From Bacteroidales bacterium UBA6346 (GTDB taxonomy: Bacteria > Bacteroidota > Bacteroidia > Bacteroidales > UBA932), in contig DJSA01000107.1 in NCBI GenBank assembly GCA_002438905.1, forward strand, positions 25,720-38,934: a DNA stretch of 13,215 bases. The letters are read 5' to 3'. The translations under genes and the position numbers were made by a program. Shown piece by piece: positions 1-7,004 of the stretch (positions are counted from its first letter, which is position 1; every line of letters begins with the position of its first letter). Under the pieces are notes generated by a model. The model was not told the DNA's origin, made no database searches, and saw nothing but the letters and a program-made list of their open reading frames with translations.

Positions 1-34
1 GCTGATTTACGGGATAAATTTTAGTCCTACTCTA

Positions 35-2371
35 TTATTCCGAGATGTTCGGGGTGTCCCAGACCTTTGTCTCGGTGCAGTGAATCATGGCCGTCTCGGT
101 GCCGGCCTGGAGGCGGAAGTCGCCCTCTTCGAGAGTCCAGCGACCGTCGAAACCGACGAACGCGAGACGATCGGCAGGGAGGGAGAACGTCACGGTCTTC
201 GTCTCGCCCAGCTGAAGTTCAATCTTGGTGAACTCGCGCAGACGACGGCTTTCAGGAATGACGGAGGCCACGAGATCGCTGCTGAAAAGGAGAACGGACT
301 CCTTGCCGGCTACCTTTCCGGTGTTCGTGACATCGACAGAGACGGTCAGAACATCTCCGGCGCTGAACTCTGTGCGATCAACCTTCATATTGCTGTAGGC
401 GAAAGTCGTGTAGCTCAGGCCGTAGCCGAATGCCCACTGAACGGACACCACGGCATTGTAGTCGTAGGCACCCTCCATCTTATCGACCTCCTCGCTGACC
501 TTGTAGTCGTAGTTGATGAGAGAATTGATTTCCTTAGGGTAGGTGAACGGAAGCTTGCCGCTGAAGTTCACGTCTCCGGCAAGAAGATTCGCGAGCGCGT
601 CACCACCCCTGTTTCCCGGAAGCATAACGTTCACGACTGCGGCGGCCTTCGGCACAAGCTCGGAAATCAGGCGCGGACGTCCCTCGTTCAGAATCAGCAC
701 CACAGGCTTGCCGGTTGCCTCAAAGGCCTTGACGAGGGTCTTCTGGTATGAGGACAGGTTGATGTCCGTGAGATTGCCCGGAGTCTCGCAGTAGCTGTTC
801 TCCCCGATGCAGGCTACAATCACGTCCGCATCTCGCGCGGCAGCCGCAGCCCTGAAACCCACCGGGAAGTTCTCTTCGTAATATTTCCCCGTCTCATTGT
901 AGGTGACACCCTGCTCAAGCCTGACGTTTGAAGCGCCGAACTTGTCCCGGAGAGCCTCGTAGATTGTGTTGTAGCGTCCTGCAAACTCATCGGCCTTATG
1001 CCCCTGCCAGGAGTAGCTCCAGCCGCCGTTCAGGCAGCGCATCTGATTGGCGTTCGGACCGGTCACAAGAATCTTCATCCCCTTGCGCAGCGGAAGAATG
1101 CCCTCGTTCTTCAAGAGCACGGCAGACTCCTCGGCCGCATGAAGCGAAGCCTCGGAGAACGCATCGCAGCCGAAGTCCGGATAGTCGGCAAGACAAGTGT
1201 CAGGCTTGTCGAACAGACCAAGGCGATATTTCAGGCGAAGCACCCTGCGCACAGCATCGTCAATCCTCGACATCGGCACCTCGCCTTCTTCCACGAGAGA
1301 CTTCAGCGCATCACAGAAATCGCAGGAATATGGAACCATCGACATGTCAATTCCGGCATTTATTGCGAGTTTCACGGCTTCCTTCACATCAGCGGCGACC
1401 TTCTCGCGCTTGTAGAGATTGTTTATGTCGGCCCAGTCGGTGACGACCATGCCGTCCCAGCCGGTCTCGTCCTTGAGCCATTGAGTGAGCAGAACCGGGT
1501 TGCAGTGAACTGGAGTGCCGTTGATTGAGGCGGAGTTCACCATAATCGTGAGAGCCCCGGCGCGGAGAGCCTCAAGGTAAGGGGCGAAATACTTGCCGCG
1601 AAGGTCGAGTGGCGAGATGTAGGCCGGAGTCCTGTCCTTTCCGGAGAACGGTGCGCCGTAGCCGAGATAATGCTTCACTGAGACGGCCACATGCTTGTCG
1701 TCTATATGGTTAGGGTCGCTCCCCTGCTCTCCGAGAATCGTGGCCTTGCCCATCTCCGCGTTCACATACCAGTCCTCTCCGTAGTTTTCCCAGAACCTCG
1801 CCCAACGGGGGTCACGGCCAGAGTCAAGAGTCGGGTTGAACGACCACGGGACATCGGCTGCACGGGATTCATAGGCGGTGATTTCGCCAGCTCTGCGCGC
1901 GATCTCCCGATTAAATGTGGCCGCAACGGCTATCGGCTGAGGGAAAAGGGTCCCATCACTGATATAGGTCGTGCCGTGGATGTGGTCAAGACCGAACAGC
2001 GTCGGTATGCCCATGGCTTTCAATGACCTGTCATTCAAAGTTTTGACAAGTTTATTCCATTCAGCTGCAGGCATCGCCTTGCTGATTGGGGTGTTCAGGA
2101 ATGAGCCCACCTTGTACTTGTCTATGTACTCCGCCAACTTCTCCTCTTTGAGCGTATAGGAGTTTCCGTCCGCAGACTTTTCGGAAGCTGCATCAATGGT
2201 GATCTGGGCCATCTGCCCGATTTTCTCGTCCAGGCTCATCCGCGAGAGGGTCTTCTCGACCCGCCTTTCAATTTCGGCATCCCTCGGAATCTCCGGTTTC
2301 ACATCATTGCCGCAGCCCGCGGCAATCACAGCGACGGCCGCAGCCGCCACAAAGTTCAATCTATTTATCAT
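35..2371 (-). CDS. bglX: GH3 beta-glucosidase, secreted lipoprotein (BglX-like)
   Basis: The 778-residue protein matches glycoside hydrolase family 3 enzymes of the BglX type, which release terminal beta-linked glucose from oligosaccharides in the periplasm or on the cell surface. I chose the ATG at 2371 because it gives a clean lipoprotein signal (MINRLNF, Ala/Val core, AAGC with Cys20); longer readings add a charged, non-signal head. Visible order: GH3 N-terminal barrel (about 35-390) with HIHG, SGRDPRWAR, the KH pair (K233/H234) and the probable nucleophile Asp312 in VVTDWAD; GH3 C-terminal domain (about 415-610) with the likely acid/base Glu529 in CETPGNLTD; and a C-terminal FnIII-like domain with DVTNTG near 680. 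It is the last gene of the operon, 32 bp after thyA. Exact substrate preference cannot be read from the sequence. Family assignment is secure; the symbol is by similarity. Confidence 0.93.
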   Translation of the reverse strand: MINRLNFVAAAAVAVIAAGCGNDVKPEIPRDAEIERRVEKTLSRMSLDEKIGQMAQITIDAASEKSADGNSYTLKEEKLAEYIDKYKVGSFLNTPISKAMPAAEWNKLVKTLNDRSLKAMGIPTLFGLDHIHGTTYISDGTLFPQPIAVAATFNREIARRAGEITAYESRAADVPWSFNPTLDSGRDPRWARFWENYGEDWYVNAEMGKATILGEQGSDPNHIDDKHVAVSVKHYLGYGAPFSGKDRTPAYISPLDLRGKYFAPYLEALRAGALTIMVNSASINGTPVHCNPVLLTQWLKDETGWDGMVVTDWADINNLYKREKVAADVKEAVKLAINAGIDMSMVPYSCDFCDALKSLVEEGEVPMSRIDDAVRRVLRLKYRLGLFDKPDTCLADYPDFGCDAFSEASLHAAEESAVLLKNEGILPLRKGMKILVTGPNANQMRCLNGGWSYSWQGHKADEFAGRYNTIYEALRDKFGASNVRLEQGVTYNETGKYYEENFPVGFRAAAAARDADVIVACIGENSYCETPGNLTDINLSSYQKTLVKAFEATGKPVVLILNEGRPRLISELVPKAAAVVNVMLPGNRGGDALANLLAGDVNFSGKLPFTYPKEINSLINYDYKVSEEVDKMEGAYDYNAVVSVQWAFGYGLSYTTFAYSNMKVDRTEFSAGDVLTVSVDVTNTGKVAGKESVLLFSSDLVASVIPESRRLREFTKIELQLGETKTVTFSLPADRLAFVGFDGRWTLEEGDFRLQAGTETAMIHCTETKVWDTPNISE

Positions 2372-2403
2372 AAATCTTTTATATTTTAACAATCCGCCTC
2401 TTC

Positions 2404-3198
2404 TCACACGGCGACGGGGGCTTTGATTGGCGGATACGGATCATACCCCTCCAGCTTAAAGTCCTCGTACTTGAAATCAAATATGTCCTTCACATCCGGA
2501 TTCAGCACCATCTTAGGCAAGGCACGAGGAGTGCGCGAAAGCTGCTCGGCGACTTGGTCGAAGTGGTTTTTGTAGATGTGCGTATCACCCGTTGTATGGA
2601 TGAACTCGCCCGGCTGAAGTCCGCAGACCTGCGCAATCATCATAGTGAGGAGCGCGTAGGAGGCGATGTTGAACGGCACACCGAGAAAGACGTCAGCGCT
2701 GCGCTGGTAGAGCTGGCAGGAGAGTTTCCCGTCCGCCACATAGAACTGGAACAGCGTGTGGCAAGGAGGCAGCGCCATCTTCTCCACTTCCGCGACGTTC
2801 CACGCTGACACAATCATCCTGCGAGAGTCAGGATTGTTCTTAATCGTCTCTATCACCTGCGACAACTGGTCAATCGTCCGCCCGTCCGGAGTCGGCCAGC
2901 TGCGCCACTGATGCCCATAGACCGGCCCGAGGTCGCCGTTTTCGTCCGCCCATTCATCCCATATCGACACGCCGTGATCCTTGAGGTATTTGATGTTCGT
3001 GTCCCCGGCGATGAACCACAGGAGTTCATATATTATCGATTTGAGGTGAACCTTCTTCGTCGTCAGCAGCGGAAATCCCTCCGCGAGGTTGAAGCGCATC
3101 TGGTAGCCGAACACGCTCTGCGTCCCCACTCCAGTGCGGTCGTGCTTCATCACCCCGTTCTCACGGATATGTCTCAACAAGTCAAGATATTGCTTCAT
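2404..3198 (-). CDS. thyA: Thymidylate synthase
   Basis: This 264-residue protein has the length of the E. coli enzyme and fits its numbering. It converts dUMP to dTMP using 5,10-methylenetetrahydrofolate, in the cytoplasm. Visible key residues are Arg21 in RTGVGT, Glu58, Trp80, catalytic Cys146 in PPCHTLFQ, Arg166 and Asp169 in YQRSADVFLG, Asn177, and His207/Tyr209 in THIY; the C-terminus ends PVAV, close to the usual PVAI. The start is the ATG at 3198. It lies between galM (72 bp upstream) and the GH3 gene (32 bp downstream), all in one direction, so it is probably cotranscribed with them. No folA (dihydrofolate reductase) gene is adjacent within the window. Confidence 0.98.
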   Translation of the reverse strand: MKQYLDLLRHIRENGVMKHDRTGVGTQSVFGYQMRFNLAEGFPLLTTKKVHLKSIIYELLWFIAGDTNIKYLKDHGVSIWDEWADENGDLGPVYGHQWRSWPTPDGRTIDQLSQVIETIKNNPDSRRMIVSAWNVAEVEKMALPPCHTLFQFYVADGKLSCQLYQRSADVFLGVPFNIASYALLTMMIAQVCGLQPGEFIHTTGDTHIYKNHFDQVAEQLSRTPRALPKMVLNPDVKDIFDFKYEDFKLEGYDPYPPIKAPVAV

Positions 3199-3270
3199 TA
3201 TATTCTATTATTTCAGCTGTCTTGCATAATTTCTTCCAACTCTCTGTCCCGCAACGCAGCAGATCGCCTT

Positions 3271-4323
3271 TTATTTGGTTTTGAATGCAAAAATGATTGC
3301 CTGCCCATATGTCTCGCCCGGCCGGAGCACAGCCGACGGGTACTCCGGCTCGTTGGGAGCGTCCGGGAAGTTCTGGCATTCGAGAGCAACGCCGTCGTAG
3401 TCGTTGTAGCTGCGCCCGCACTTGCCCTCGGGACAGCCGGCGAGCCAGTTTCCGGTGTAGACCTGAATGCCGGGCTGGGTGGTGTAGACCTTTAGCACAC
3501 GTCCCGAGTCATCGGAACTGAGTTCCGCAGCCTCCTGAATCTGTCCCGGCTCACCGCCGTCGATGATCCAACAGTTGTCGTAGCCCTTGCCGTATTCGAG
3601 CGCTATGAAAGGCACATTGATGTCGCGCCCGAGCTTCTTCGCGATGACAAAATCCATCGGAGTCCCCGCAACCGGAGCTGACTCTCCGAGGGGGATGAGA
3701 GATTCCGTCGTAGGCAGCCATTCGGAGGCGTTCAGACGCAGCTCGTGGTCAAGCACGCTGCCTGAGCCCTCCCCGTTCAGATTGAAATAGGTGTGGTTCG
3801 TGAGATTTACAATCGTCGGCTTGTCGCACTCTGCCGTGAAGGTCAGCCGCACCTCGTTCTCCTCAGTCCACTCATAGCGGGCGACGGCCTTCAGAGCGCC
3901 GGGGTAACCCATCTCCCCGTCTGCGGAGTAGTAGAGGAACTCCACTCCGTCTCCCTCAATGCGGCTCTCCCAGACCTGGTTCTGGAAGCCCTCCGGACCG
4001 CCGTGGAGATGGTTCGGCCCGTTGTTAATCGGGAGTTTATACTCCACACCGTCAAGAACGAAACGCCCGAGCGCAATACGGTTGGCATAGCGTCCCGGCA
4101 CCTTCCCCGCACACGGGCCGTCGCCGAAATAGCTGAGAGGGTTCGGGTAGCCGAGAGCCACGTCCGCGAGCTTCCCGTCACGGTCTGGCACGACTATCGA
4201 CACGATTCCCGCCCCGACGCTCGATACCTGAATGTACGCGCCCGAAGCGTTCTTGAGAGTGTAGCGGAAGATTTCCTTCCCGTCCGGAGCCTTGCCCCAA
4301 AGTTCTTTGGTTATTGTTGCCAT
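3271..4323 (-). CDS. galM: Aldose 1-epimerase (mutarotase)
   Basis: A 350-residue galactose mutarotase-family protein that interconverts alpha and beta anomers of aldoses at the entry of the Leloir pathway. Residues that fit the family catalytic set are Asn81-Arg82 in GRYANRI, His107 in HLHGGPEGF, His177 in NLTNHTYFNL, Asp249 in GYDN, and the catalytic Glu315 in ALECQNFPDAP. The start ATG at 4323 gives MATITKEL with no signal peptide, so the protein is predicted to be cytoplasmic. It follows the thioredoxin-fold lipoprotein gene by 47 bp and precedes thyA by 72 bp. No separate promoter of Bacteroidota consensus was seen in either gap. Confidence 0.96.
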   Translation of the reverse strand: MATITKELWGKAPDGKEIFRYTLKNASGAYIQVSSVGAGIVSIVVPDRDGKLADVALGYPNPLSYFGDGPCAGKVPGRYANRIALGRFVLDGVEYKLPINNGPNHLHGGPEGFQNQVWESRIEGDGVEFLYYSADGEMGYPGALKAVARYEWTEENEVRLTFTAECDKPTIVNLTNHTYFNLNGEGSGSVLDHELRLNASEWLPTTESLIPLGESAPVAGTPMDFVIAKKLGRDINVPFIALEYGKGYDNCWIIDGGEPGQIQEAAELSSDDSGRVLKVYTTQPGIQVYTGNWLAGCPEGKCGRSYNDYDGVALECQNFPDAPNEPEYPSAVLRPGETYGQAIIFAFKTK

Positions 4324-4370
4324 ATATAAATGTGTTTAAATATCGTCTTTAAGAGATCCGCCGACAATTT

Positions 4371-5438
4371 TTAATGTCCGAATATCGCCGGGAGAACTTT
4401 CTCGGTCGGGGCGTCCTTCATGAGGACGGTCTTGTCGCGGCTAAGGAGATAGAGCGAGGGGATTGCGCGGACGTTGTAGAGCCGGTCGGTGCGTATCGCG
4501 TAGTCGGGGTCATAGCCGTTGTACCATGAGGTCGGGTATATCGTCATGTAGTTGTACCACTCACCGAGGTCCTCGTCGATGTAGATGTTCAGCACGGCAA
4601 GTTCTCCGGAAGCTATCATCGGTTCCATTTCCGGATAGGCCTTGAGAGACTCGATTATTGACTTGCAGGCTTGGCAGCCTGGGTTTGAGAAAAAAAGGAG
4701 GGTCTTGGCGGCATCTATTCCGTAAAGTGAAAATATTCGCCCTTTTTTGTCGGAGAAACGGAAGTCCATCGCCTTTGTGCCGACCTTGTTCAACGAACAG
4801 TTGTGCGCTGTCACAGCATCAGCTTCGCGCTGTTCCGGGGACACAAGTGCGGATTGCGAGCGTGCCTCGACGAACGGGCGGTAGTAGTCCTCGTTGCGCA
4901 GAGGAGAGTTGGGGTCATAGAGGTATTTGTCCGCAATTTCGTTCATCCGCTCGAAAATGTTTGAAGCCGTGTCCGCGACCTCGCAGGCGGCAATCCTGTC
5001 AAAAAGATGCTCAGAGGCCTTCTCAGCGGTCTCCAGCGGCACCATGTCCAGCAGTCCGCACCATGAGGCGAACGCCTGCTCCAGCTGGTCGGACGGCACC
5101 CCGGCGATGTGGGTCGAGTCGCAGAGGTATTTCACGGAAGCGACTCCGCCTTTCCCAGAGTTTCTTCCTCCATGCATACTGCGGCCAGCTCCAGAGGCCC
5201 CGCCGTCAGCGCCGAAGTCCGCCGTCTTCGTAAACGGGTCGAAGTAGTGCAGCGCGGCATATTCCGCCCTCTCCTCCGGACTTTCCATCATCGCTGGCAC
5301 GCTCACCTGAGGAAAGGCACGCACCTCCCCCGAAGCCTCGCCGGCCTTCTTCCCGCCGCGTCCACCGCAGGCGGCAGCGACCACGACCGCGACCGCCAGA
5401 GCGCTGACCTTCAGCATATTCCCGACAAAACGATTCAT
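4371..5438 (-). CDS. DUF5106-type thioredoxin-fold lipoprotein
   Basis: The 355-residue protein begins with a lipoprotein signal: MNRFVGNMLK, an Ala/Val core, then AAAC with Cys24. I chose the ATG at 5438 because it starts at that signal and has the purine-rich GAGGAA just upstream; the upstream in-frame GTG at 5471 would add a charged head. Residues about 42-215 resemble the helical DUF5106 region seen before thioredoxin domains in Bacteroidales. Residues about 220-350 form a TlpA/thioredoxin-like domain with PGCQACK (Cys255-Cys258) and a probable cis-proline in AIPSLYLL (Pro327). A Gly/Ser-rich insert (about 76-99) looks like a flexible linker. A periplasmic disulfide reductase or thiol-oxidoreductase role is inferred from the CxxC motif; the partner is unknown. 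It is the first gene of the operon with galM, thyA and the GH3 gene. Confidence 0.85.
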   Translation of the reverse strand: MNRFVGNMLKVSALAVAVVVAAACGGRGGKKAGEASGEVRAFPQVSVPAMMESPEERAEYAALHYFDPFTKTADFGADGGASGAGRSMHGGRNSGKGGVASVKYLCDSTHIAGVPSDQLEQAFASWCGLLDMVPLETAEKASEHLFDRIAACEVADTASNIFERMNEIADKYLYDPNSPLRNEDYYRPFVEARSQSALVSPEQREADAVTAHNCSLNKVGTKAMDFRFSDKKGRIFSLYGIDAAKTLLFFSNPGCQACKSIIESLKAYPEMEPMIASGELAVLNIYIDEDLGEWYNYMTIYPTSWYNGYDPDYAIRTDRLYNVRAIPSLYLLSRDKTVLMKDAPTEKVLPAIFGH

Positions 5439-5510
5439 TTCCTCATCCTCTTTCCTTCCGGCACGACGCACAGCGAACCCTAACGCATATTCCCGGAAGC
5501 ATATTCTCTA

Positions 5511-5540
5511 CAAATTTAGCAAACCTAATCGGCAAATCAA
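5511..5540 (-). promoter_or_regulatory. Bacteroidota-type promoter of the lipoprotein-galM-thyA-bglX operon
   Basis: On the minus strand, TTG at 5540-5538 is followed after 19 nt by TAAATTTG at 5518-5511. This matches the Bacteroidota sigma-ABfr pattern (TTTG/TTG near -33, TAnnTTTG near -7). Predicted transcription starts near 5505, about 65 nt before the ATG at 5438. The match is read directly; activity is inferred. Confidence 0.7.
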
Positions 5541-5801
5541 TACGACGGAGCTAAACATCGTCAGAATTAGTCGTTCCCTCCACCCTATAAATGAATCGAA
5601 CCGCTTTTACTTTTATCAACCGACCTCAAACAAAAAACGCGACAGAGATACGCCTATACCTCTATCGGAATGCGTTACCATCCGGTGCAAAGGGCATGCG
5701 CCCGCCTTCGGCTCATTCGAGCACCGCACCCGCATTGCCTTCAAAGGGCTGGGCAAAAGCATGGGGAAGCAGCTTTCAGGGATGAGGTGAGTTGCGCAAC
5801 A
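5541..5801. other. Stretch with no convincing gene; carries a hairpin repeat
   Basis: No supported gene was found between the operon promoter and the antitoxin remnant. A plus-strand frame stays open for about 100 codons up to a TGA at 5788-5790 but has no ATG. The minus strand has a frame of about 48 codons starting MLLPSPLKAM. Both run through the hairpin repeat at 5636-5676, and neither has a recognisable domain or start signals. The minus-strand sequence next to the remnant keeps TGATG, the former stop/start overlap of an antitoxin-toxin pair, and then loses all similarity to the toxin gene. The stretch may be an inserted repetitive element. Confidence 0.5.
5636..5676 (-). repeat. Hairpin repeat, copy 1
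   Basis: Read on the minus strand: AACGC, a 5-nt bulge (ATTCC), GATAGAGGTA, loop TAGGCG, TATCTCTGTC, GCGTT. The inner stem is 10 bp including two G.T wobbles; the outer stem is 5 bp. By eye it matches the hairpin at 6190-6229 on the opposite strand at about 32 of 36 aligned bases, with the 5-nt bulge as the only gap. The loop is TAGnCG in both. Function is unknown. Confidence 0.75.
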
Positions 5802-5988
5802 TCACAGTCCTTCCCTATAGCGCTTTATCTCTTCATTGATTTCATCTAATGTCATGTCCGGGAAGGCACCCCCATCCGCAAGAGCACGAATCTATTGAAA
5901 AGCCTTATAGCCATCGACCCGAGCCGATGTCTTATCTCCACGAATCTCAAATGGAATCCGGCCACGCTGCACAACAGCTTTTGCAAAT
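5802..5988 (-). pseudogene. Decayed copy of the RelB/DinJ-like antitoxin gene
   Basis: This region aligns without gaps to 7412-7598, the C-terminal two-thirds of the intact antitoxin gene, at about 95% identity over the best 158 bases (counted by eye). The reading frame ends in EIKRYREGL against EIRRYRQGE in the intact copy. Two lesions break it. A codon CAG of the intact gene (7504-7502) is TAG here (5894-5892). The first 35 or so codons, with the start codon and the ribbon-helix-helix DNA-binding part, are gone: the sequence jumps from TTTTGCAAAT inside the gene straight to the copy of that same 10-mer in the promoter. The toxin start codon (TGATG overlap) survives at the other end but no toxin follows. 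It cannot make a working antitoxin. Confidence 0.88.
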
Positions 5989-6012
5989 TTATATTTTTAT
6001 ATCAAAAAGCAA
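5984..6012 (-). promoter_or_regulatory. Orphan promoter of the antitoxin remnant
   Basis: TTG (6012-6010), 18 nt, TAAATTTG (5991-5984) on the minus strand. It is the counterpart of the intact antitoxin promoter at 7719-7748, one base shorter in the spacer. The deletion joined the -7 element directly to the middle of the gene, so any transcript would lack the antitoxin start codon. Activity is inferred only from the consensus match. Confidence 0.5.
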
Positions 6013-6084
6013 TAAATATGCGTCATTTTGCAGCAATACAGTACATAATACAAATCAATTAGCAGAACACATCAAAACTATGAA

Positions 6085-6105
6085 CTGGTCGCAATTTGCG
6101 ACCGG
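6085..6105. repeat. 21-nt palindrome, copy A
   Basis: The core GGTCGCAA-T-TTGCGACC at 6087-6103 is a perfect inverted repeat around a central T. The outer arms have one mismatch (T6086 against G6104). A diverged copy lies at 7818-7838 in the equivalent place of the paralogous block. It sits about 75 bp upstream of the orphan promoter and just inside the end of the homologous block. Confidence 0.7.
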
Positions 6106-6189
6106 GAGAGTCAGTAGGTTTGTGAGTTCAGGATTTTTGTCCCATCTTTGCATAAAACAAGTCTGGTTGCCGTAAGCCCAGAAGGATTT

Positions 6190-6229
6190 ACAACGCGATA
6201 GGGGTATAGTCGTACCGCTGTCGCGTTGT
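6190..6229 (+). repeat. Hairpin repeat, copy 2
   Basis: Read on the plus strand: ACAACGCGATAG, G, GGTA, loop TAGTCG, TACC, G, CTGTCGCGTTGT. The outer stem is 12 bp with one wobble, then a G.G mismatch, then a 4-bp inner stem. It is the same element as 5636-5676 in the opposite orientation but lacks the 5-nt bulge. It lies about 125 bp upstream of higB and ahead of the higBA promoter, so it is probably not part of that transcript. Confidence 0.78.
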
Positions 6230-6253
6230 TGGTTAATCAGATTATTGCGCAAA

Positions 6254-6281
6254 AGAAAATCCGCAAATTTGCGGATTTTCT
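6254..6281. promoter_or_regulatory. 28-bp perfect palindrome, probable higBA operator
   Basis: Left arm AGAAAATCCGCAAA is followed immediately by its exact complement TTTGCGGATTTTCT. The right arm supplies the TTTG of the -33 element of the higBA promoter, so a protein bound here would block RNA polymerase. A smaller palindrome, TTTGCAAA (6296-6303), overlaps the -7 element. Binding by HigA, alone or with HigB, is inferred from the general autoregulation of these systems. Confidence 0.75.
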
Positions 6282-6299
6282 GAAAAACAATTACATTTG
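6269..6299 (+). promoter_or_regulatory. higBA promoter
   Basis: TTG at 6269-6271, 20-nt spacer, TACATTTG at 6292-6299: a full match to the Bacteroidota TAnnTTTG element. Predicted start is near 6306, only about 8 nt before the higB ATG, so the transcript is nearly leaderless. It overlaps the 28-bp palindrome. Confidence 0.75.
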
Positions 6300-6313
6300 C
6301 AAACAATAACGAT

Positions 6314-6625
6314 ATGATTGTAGTATTTGGCAAAGACTATCTGAAAGAGCTTTACATGACGGGGAAAAGCGACAAGAAACATCGTTTTCAACCAGACATT
6401 GTAAGGAGATACAAGCGAAGGATTGACTATCTAAAGCAGGCAAACAATATCGAAGAGTTATTTTTGCTTAAATCTCTCAATTACGAAGTTCTGTCAGGAG
6501 ACAAGAAGGGGATTTCTTCAATACGAGTCAACGATCAATATAGGATAGAATTTATTGTTGAAACGGCAGAAGAACCGATTATAACCATATGTAAAATCAT
6601 AGAGTTATCAAATCATTATAAATAA
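6314..6625 (+). CDS. higB: HigB-like toxin (RelE/ParE superfamily)
   Basis: A small basic 103-residue protein typical in size and layout of HigB/RelE-type toxins, which cut mRNA at the ribosome. Visible features are a Lys/Arg-rich helical first half (RRYKRRIDYLKQANNIEEL), then beta strands with LKSLNYEVLSGDKKG, the YRIEF strand (RVNDQYRIEFIV) and a C-terminal strand ITICKIIELSNHYK. The gene precedes its antitoxin by 7 bp, the toxin-first order usual for higBA. It is expressed from the promoter just upstream, which overlaps a 28-bp palindrome. The reading frame is intact, so the pair may be functional. RelE-like and HigB-like cannot be separated firmly by eye, but the partner's HigA type favours HigB. 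Confidence 0.88.
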   Translation: MIVVFGKDYLKELYMTGKSDKKHRFQPDIVRRYKRRIDYLKQANNIEELFLLKSLNYEVLSGDKKGISSIRVNDQYRIEFIVETAEEPIITICKIIELSNHYK

Positions 6626-6632
6626 AGACATT

Positions 6633-6980
6633 ATGAGACAATTAGAGAATATGGATACAAATATGGTCGCAAACAATCTAAAGCCATTCGAACCGACGCA
6701 TCCGGGAGAACTGCTGAAAGAAGAAATCGAATGCAGACACATTTCCCAGAAACAACTTGCTGCGGACATGGGCGTGTCCTACACCGTTCTCAACGACATA
6801 GTTAACGGCAAGCGCTCTGTCAACATAAAGTTCGCGCTGCTCTGCGAAGCCGCGCTGGGAATACCGGCGCATATCCTGACCGGCCTTCAGGCAGAGTATG
6901 ACATACAGACAGCGCGACAGGACAAGTCTTTCCTCAAGCGTCTTGAGGGGGTCCGCAGGATTGCGGCTGCTGTTCTTTGA
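6633..6980 (+). CDS. higA: HigA-like antitoxin, XRE-family HTH
   Basis: A 115-residue protein with the HigA hallmark PTHPGELLKEEIE (about 21-33) followed by a Cro/C1-type helix-turn-helix (about 37-64: ISQKQLAADMGVSYTVLNDI and VNGKRSVN). It would bind and neutralise HigB and repress the operon at the palindromic site over the promoter. The ATG at 6633 is used; the in-frame ATG at 6651 is a possible alternative and would remove six residues. The C-terminal tail is helical and basic (FLKRLEGVRRIAAAVL). It ends 18 bp from the stop codon of the convergent PIN toxin gene. Codons in the second half are more GC-rich than in higB, so the two parts of the operon differ in composition. Confidence 0.92.
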   Translation: MRQLENMDTNMVANNLKPFEPTHPGELLKEEIECRHISQKQLAADMGVSYTVLNDIVNGKRSVNIKFALLCEAALGIPAHILTGLQAEYDIQTARQDKSFLKRLEGVRRIAAAVL

Positions 6981-6984
6981 GTCT

Positions 6985-7004
6985 TCCTGAAAAGGATTTT
7001 ATTT
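6985..7004 (+). terminator. Weak terminator after higA
   Basis: TCCT-GAAA-AGGA forms a 4-bp stem with a GNRA-like tetraloop followed by TTTTATTT. It lies in the 18-bp gap between the convergent higA and PIN genes and runs into the end of the PIN gene. A wider arm pair (6972-6981 with 7014-7022, one bulged T) could extend the structure. The stem is short, so this is tentative. Confidence 0.35.

Larger units (their letters stand above)
5802..6114. repeat. Paralogous block, direct repeat of 7412-7847
   Basis: Besides the antitoxin remnant, the homology continues through the upstream region (5989-6114 against 7724-7847), where identity falls to roughly 80%. It ends in both copies at GAGTCAG. The two blocks lie in the same orientation about 1.6-1.7 kb apart and bracket higBA and the PIN toxin gene. 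The coding part is better conserved than the flank, as expected for an older duplication. Confidence 0.85.

Noticed and set aside
80..751. Plus-strand frames of up to 223 codons within the GH3 gene, and similar frames opposite thyA, galM and fusA
   Set aside because: Antisense shadows of strongly conserved genes in a GC-balanced genome; no domains and no promoters.
5484..5790. Long plus-strand open frame ending at TGA 5788-5790, with protein-like text near its end
   Set aside because: No ATG in frame, no domain recognised, and it runs through the hairpin repeat. The peptide over that repeat (RDRDTPIPLSEC) resembles the minus-strand translation of the other repeat copy (RDSGTTIPLSRC), which shows DNA repeat similarity rather than a gene.
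5636..6229. CRISPR array or integron attC array
   Set aside because: Only two hairpin copies in opposite orientation with unrelated spacing; no regular repeat-spacer pattern, no cas or integrase gene.
5541..6313. Insertion sequence with transposase
   Set aside because: No transposase fragment or clear terminal inverted repeats with target-site duplication were seen; only hairpin repeats and the antitoxin remnant.
6055..6333. Minus-strand frame of 92 codons across the higBA upstream region
   Set aside because: It covers the hairpin repeat, the palindrome, the higBA promoter and the first codons of higB, and matches no known family. Best explained as a chance open frame through repeats.
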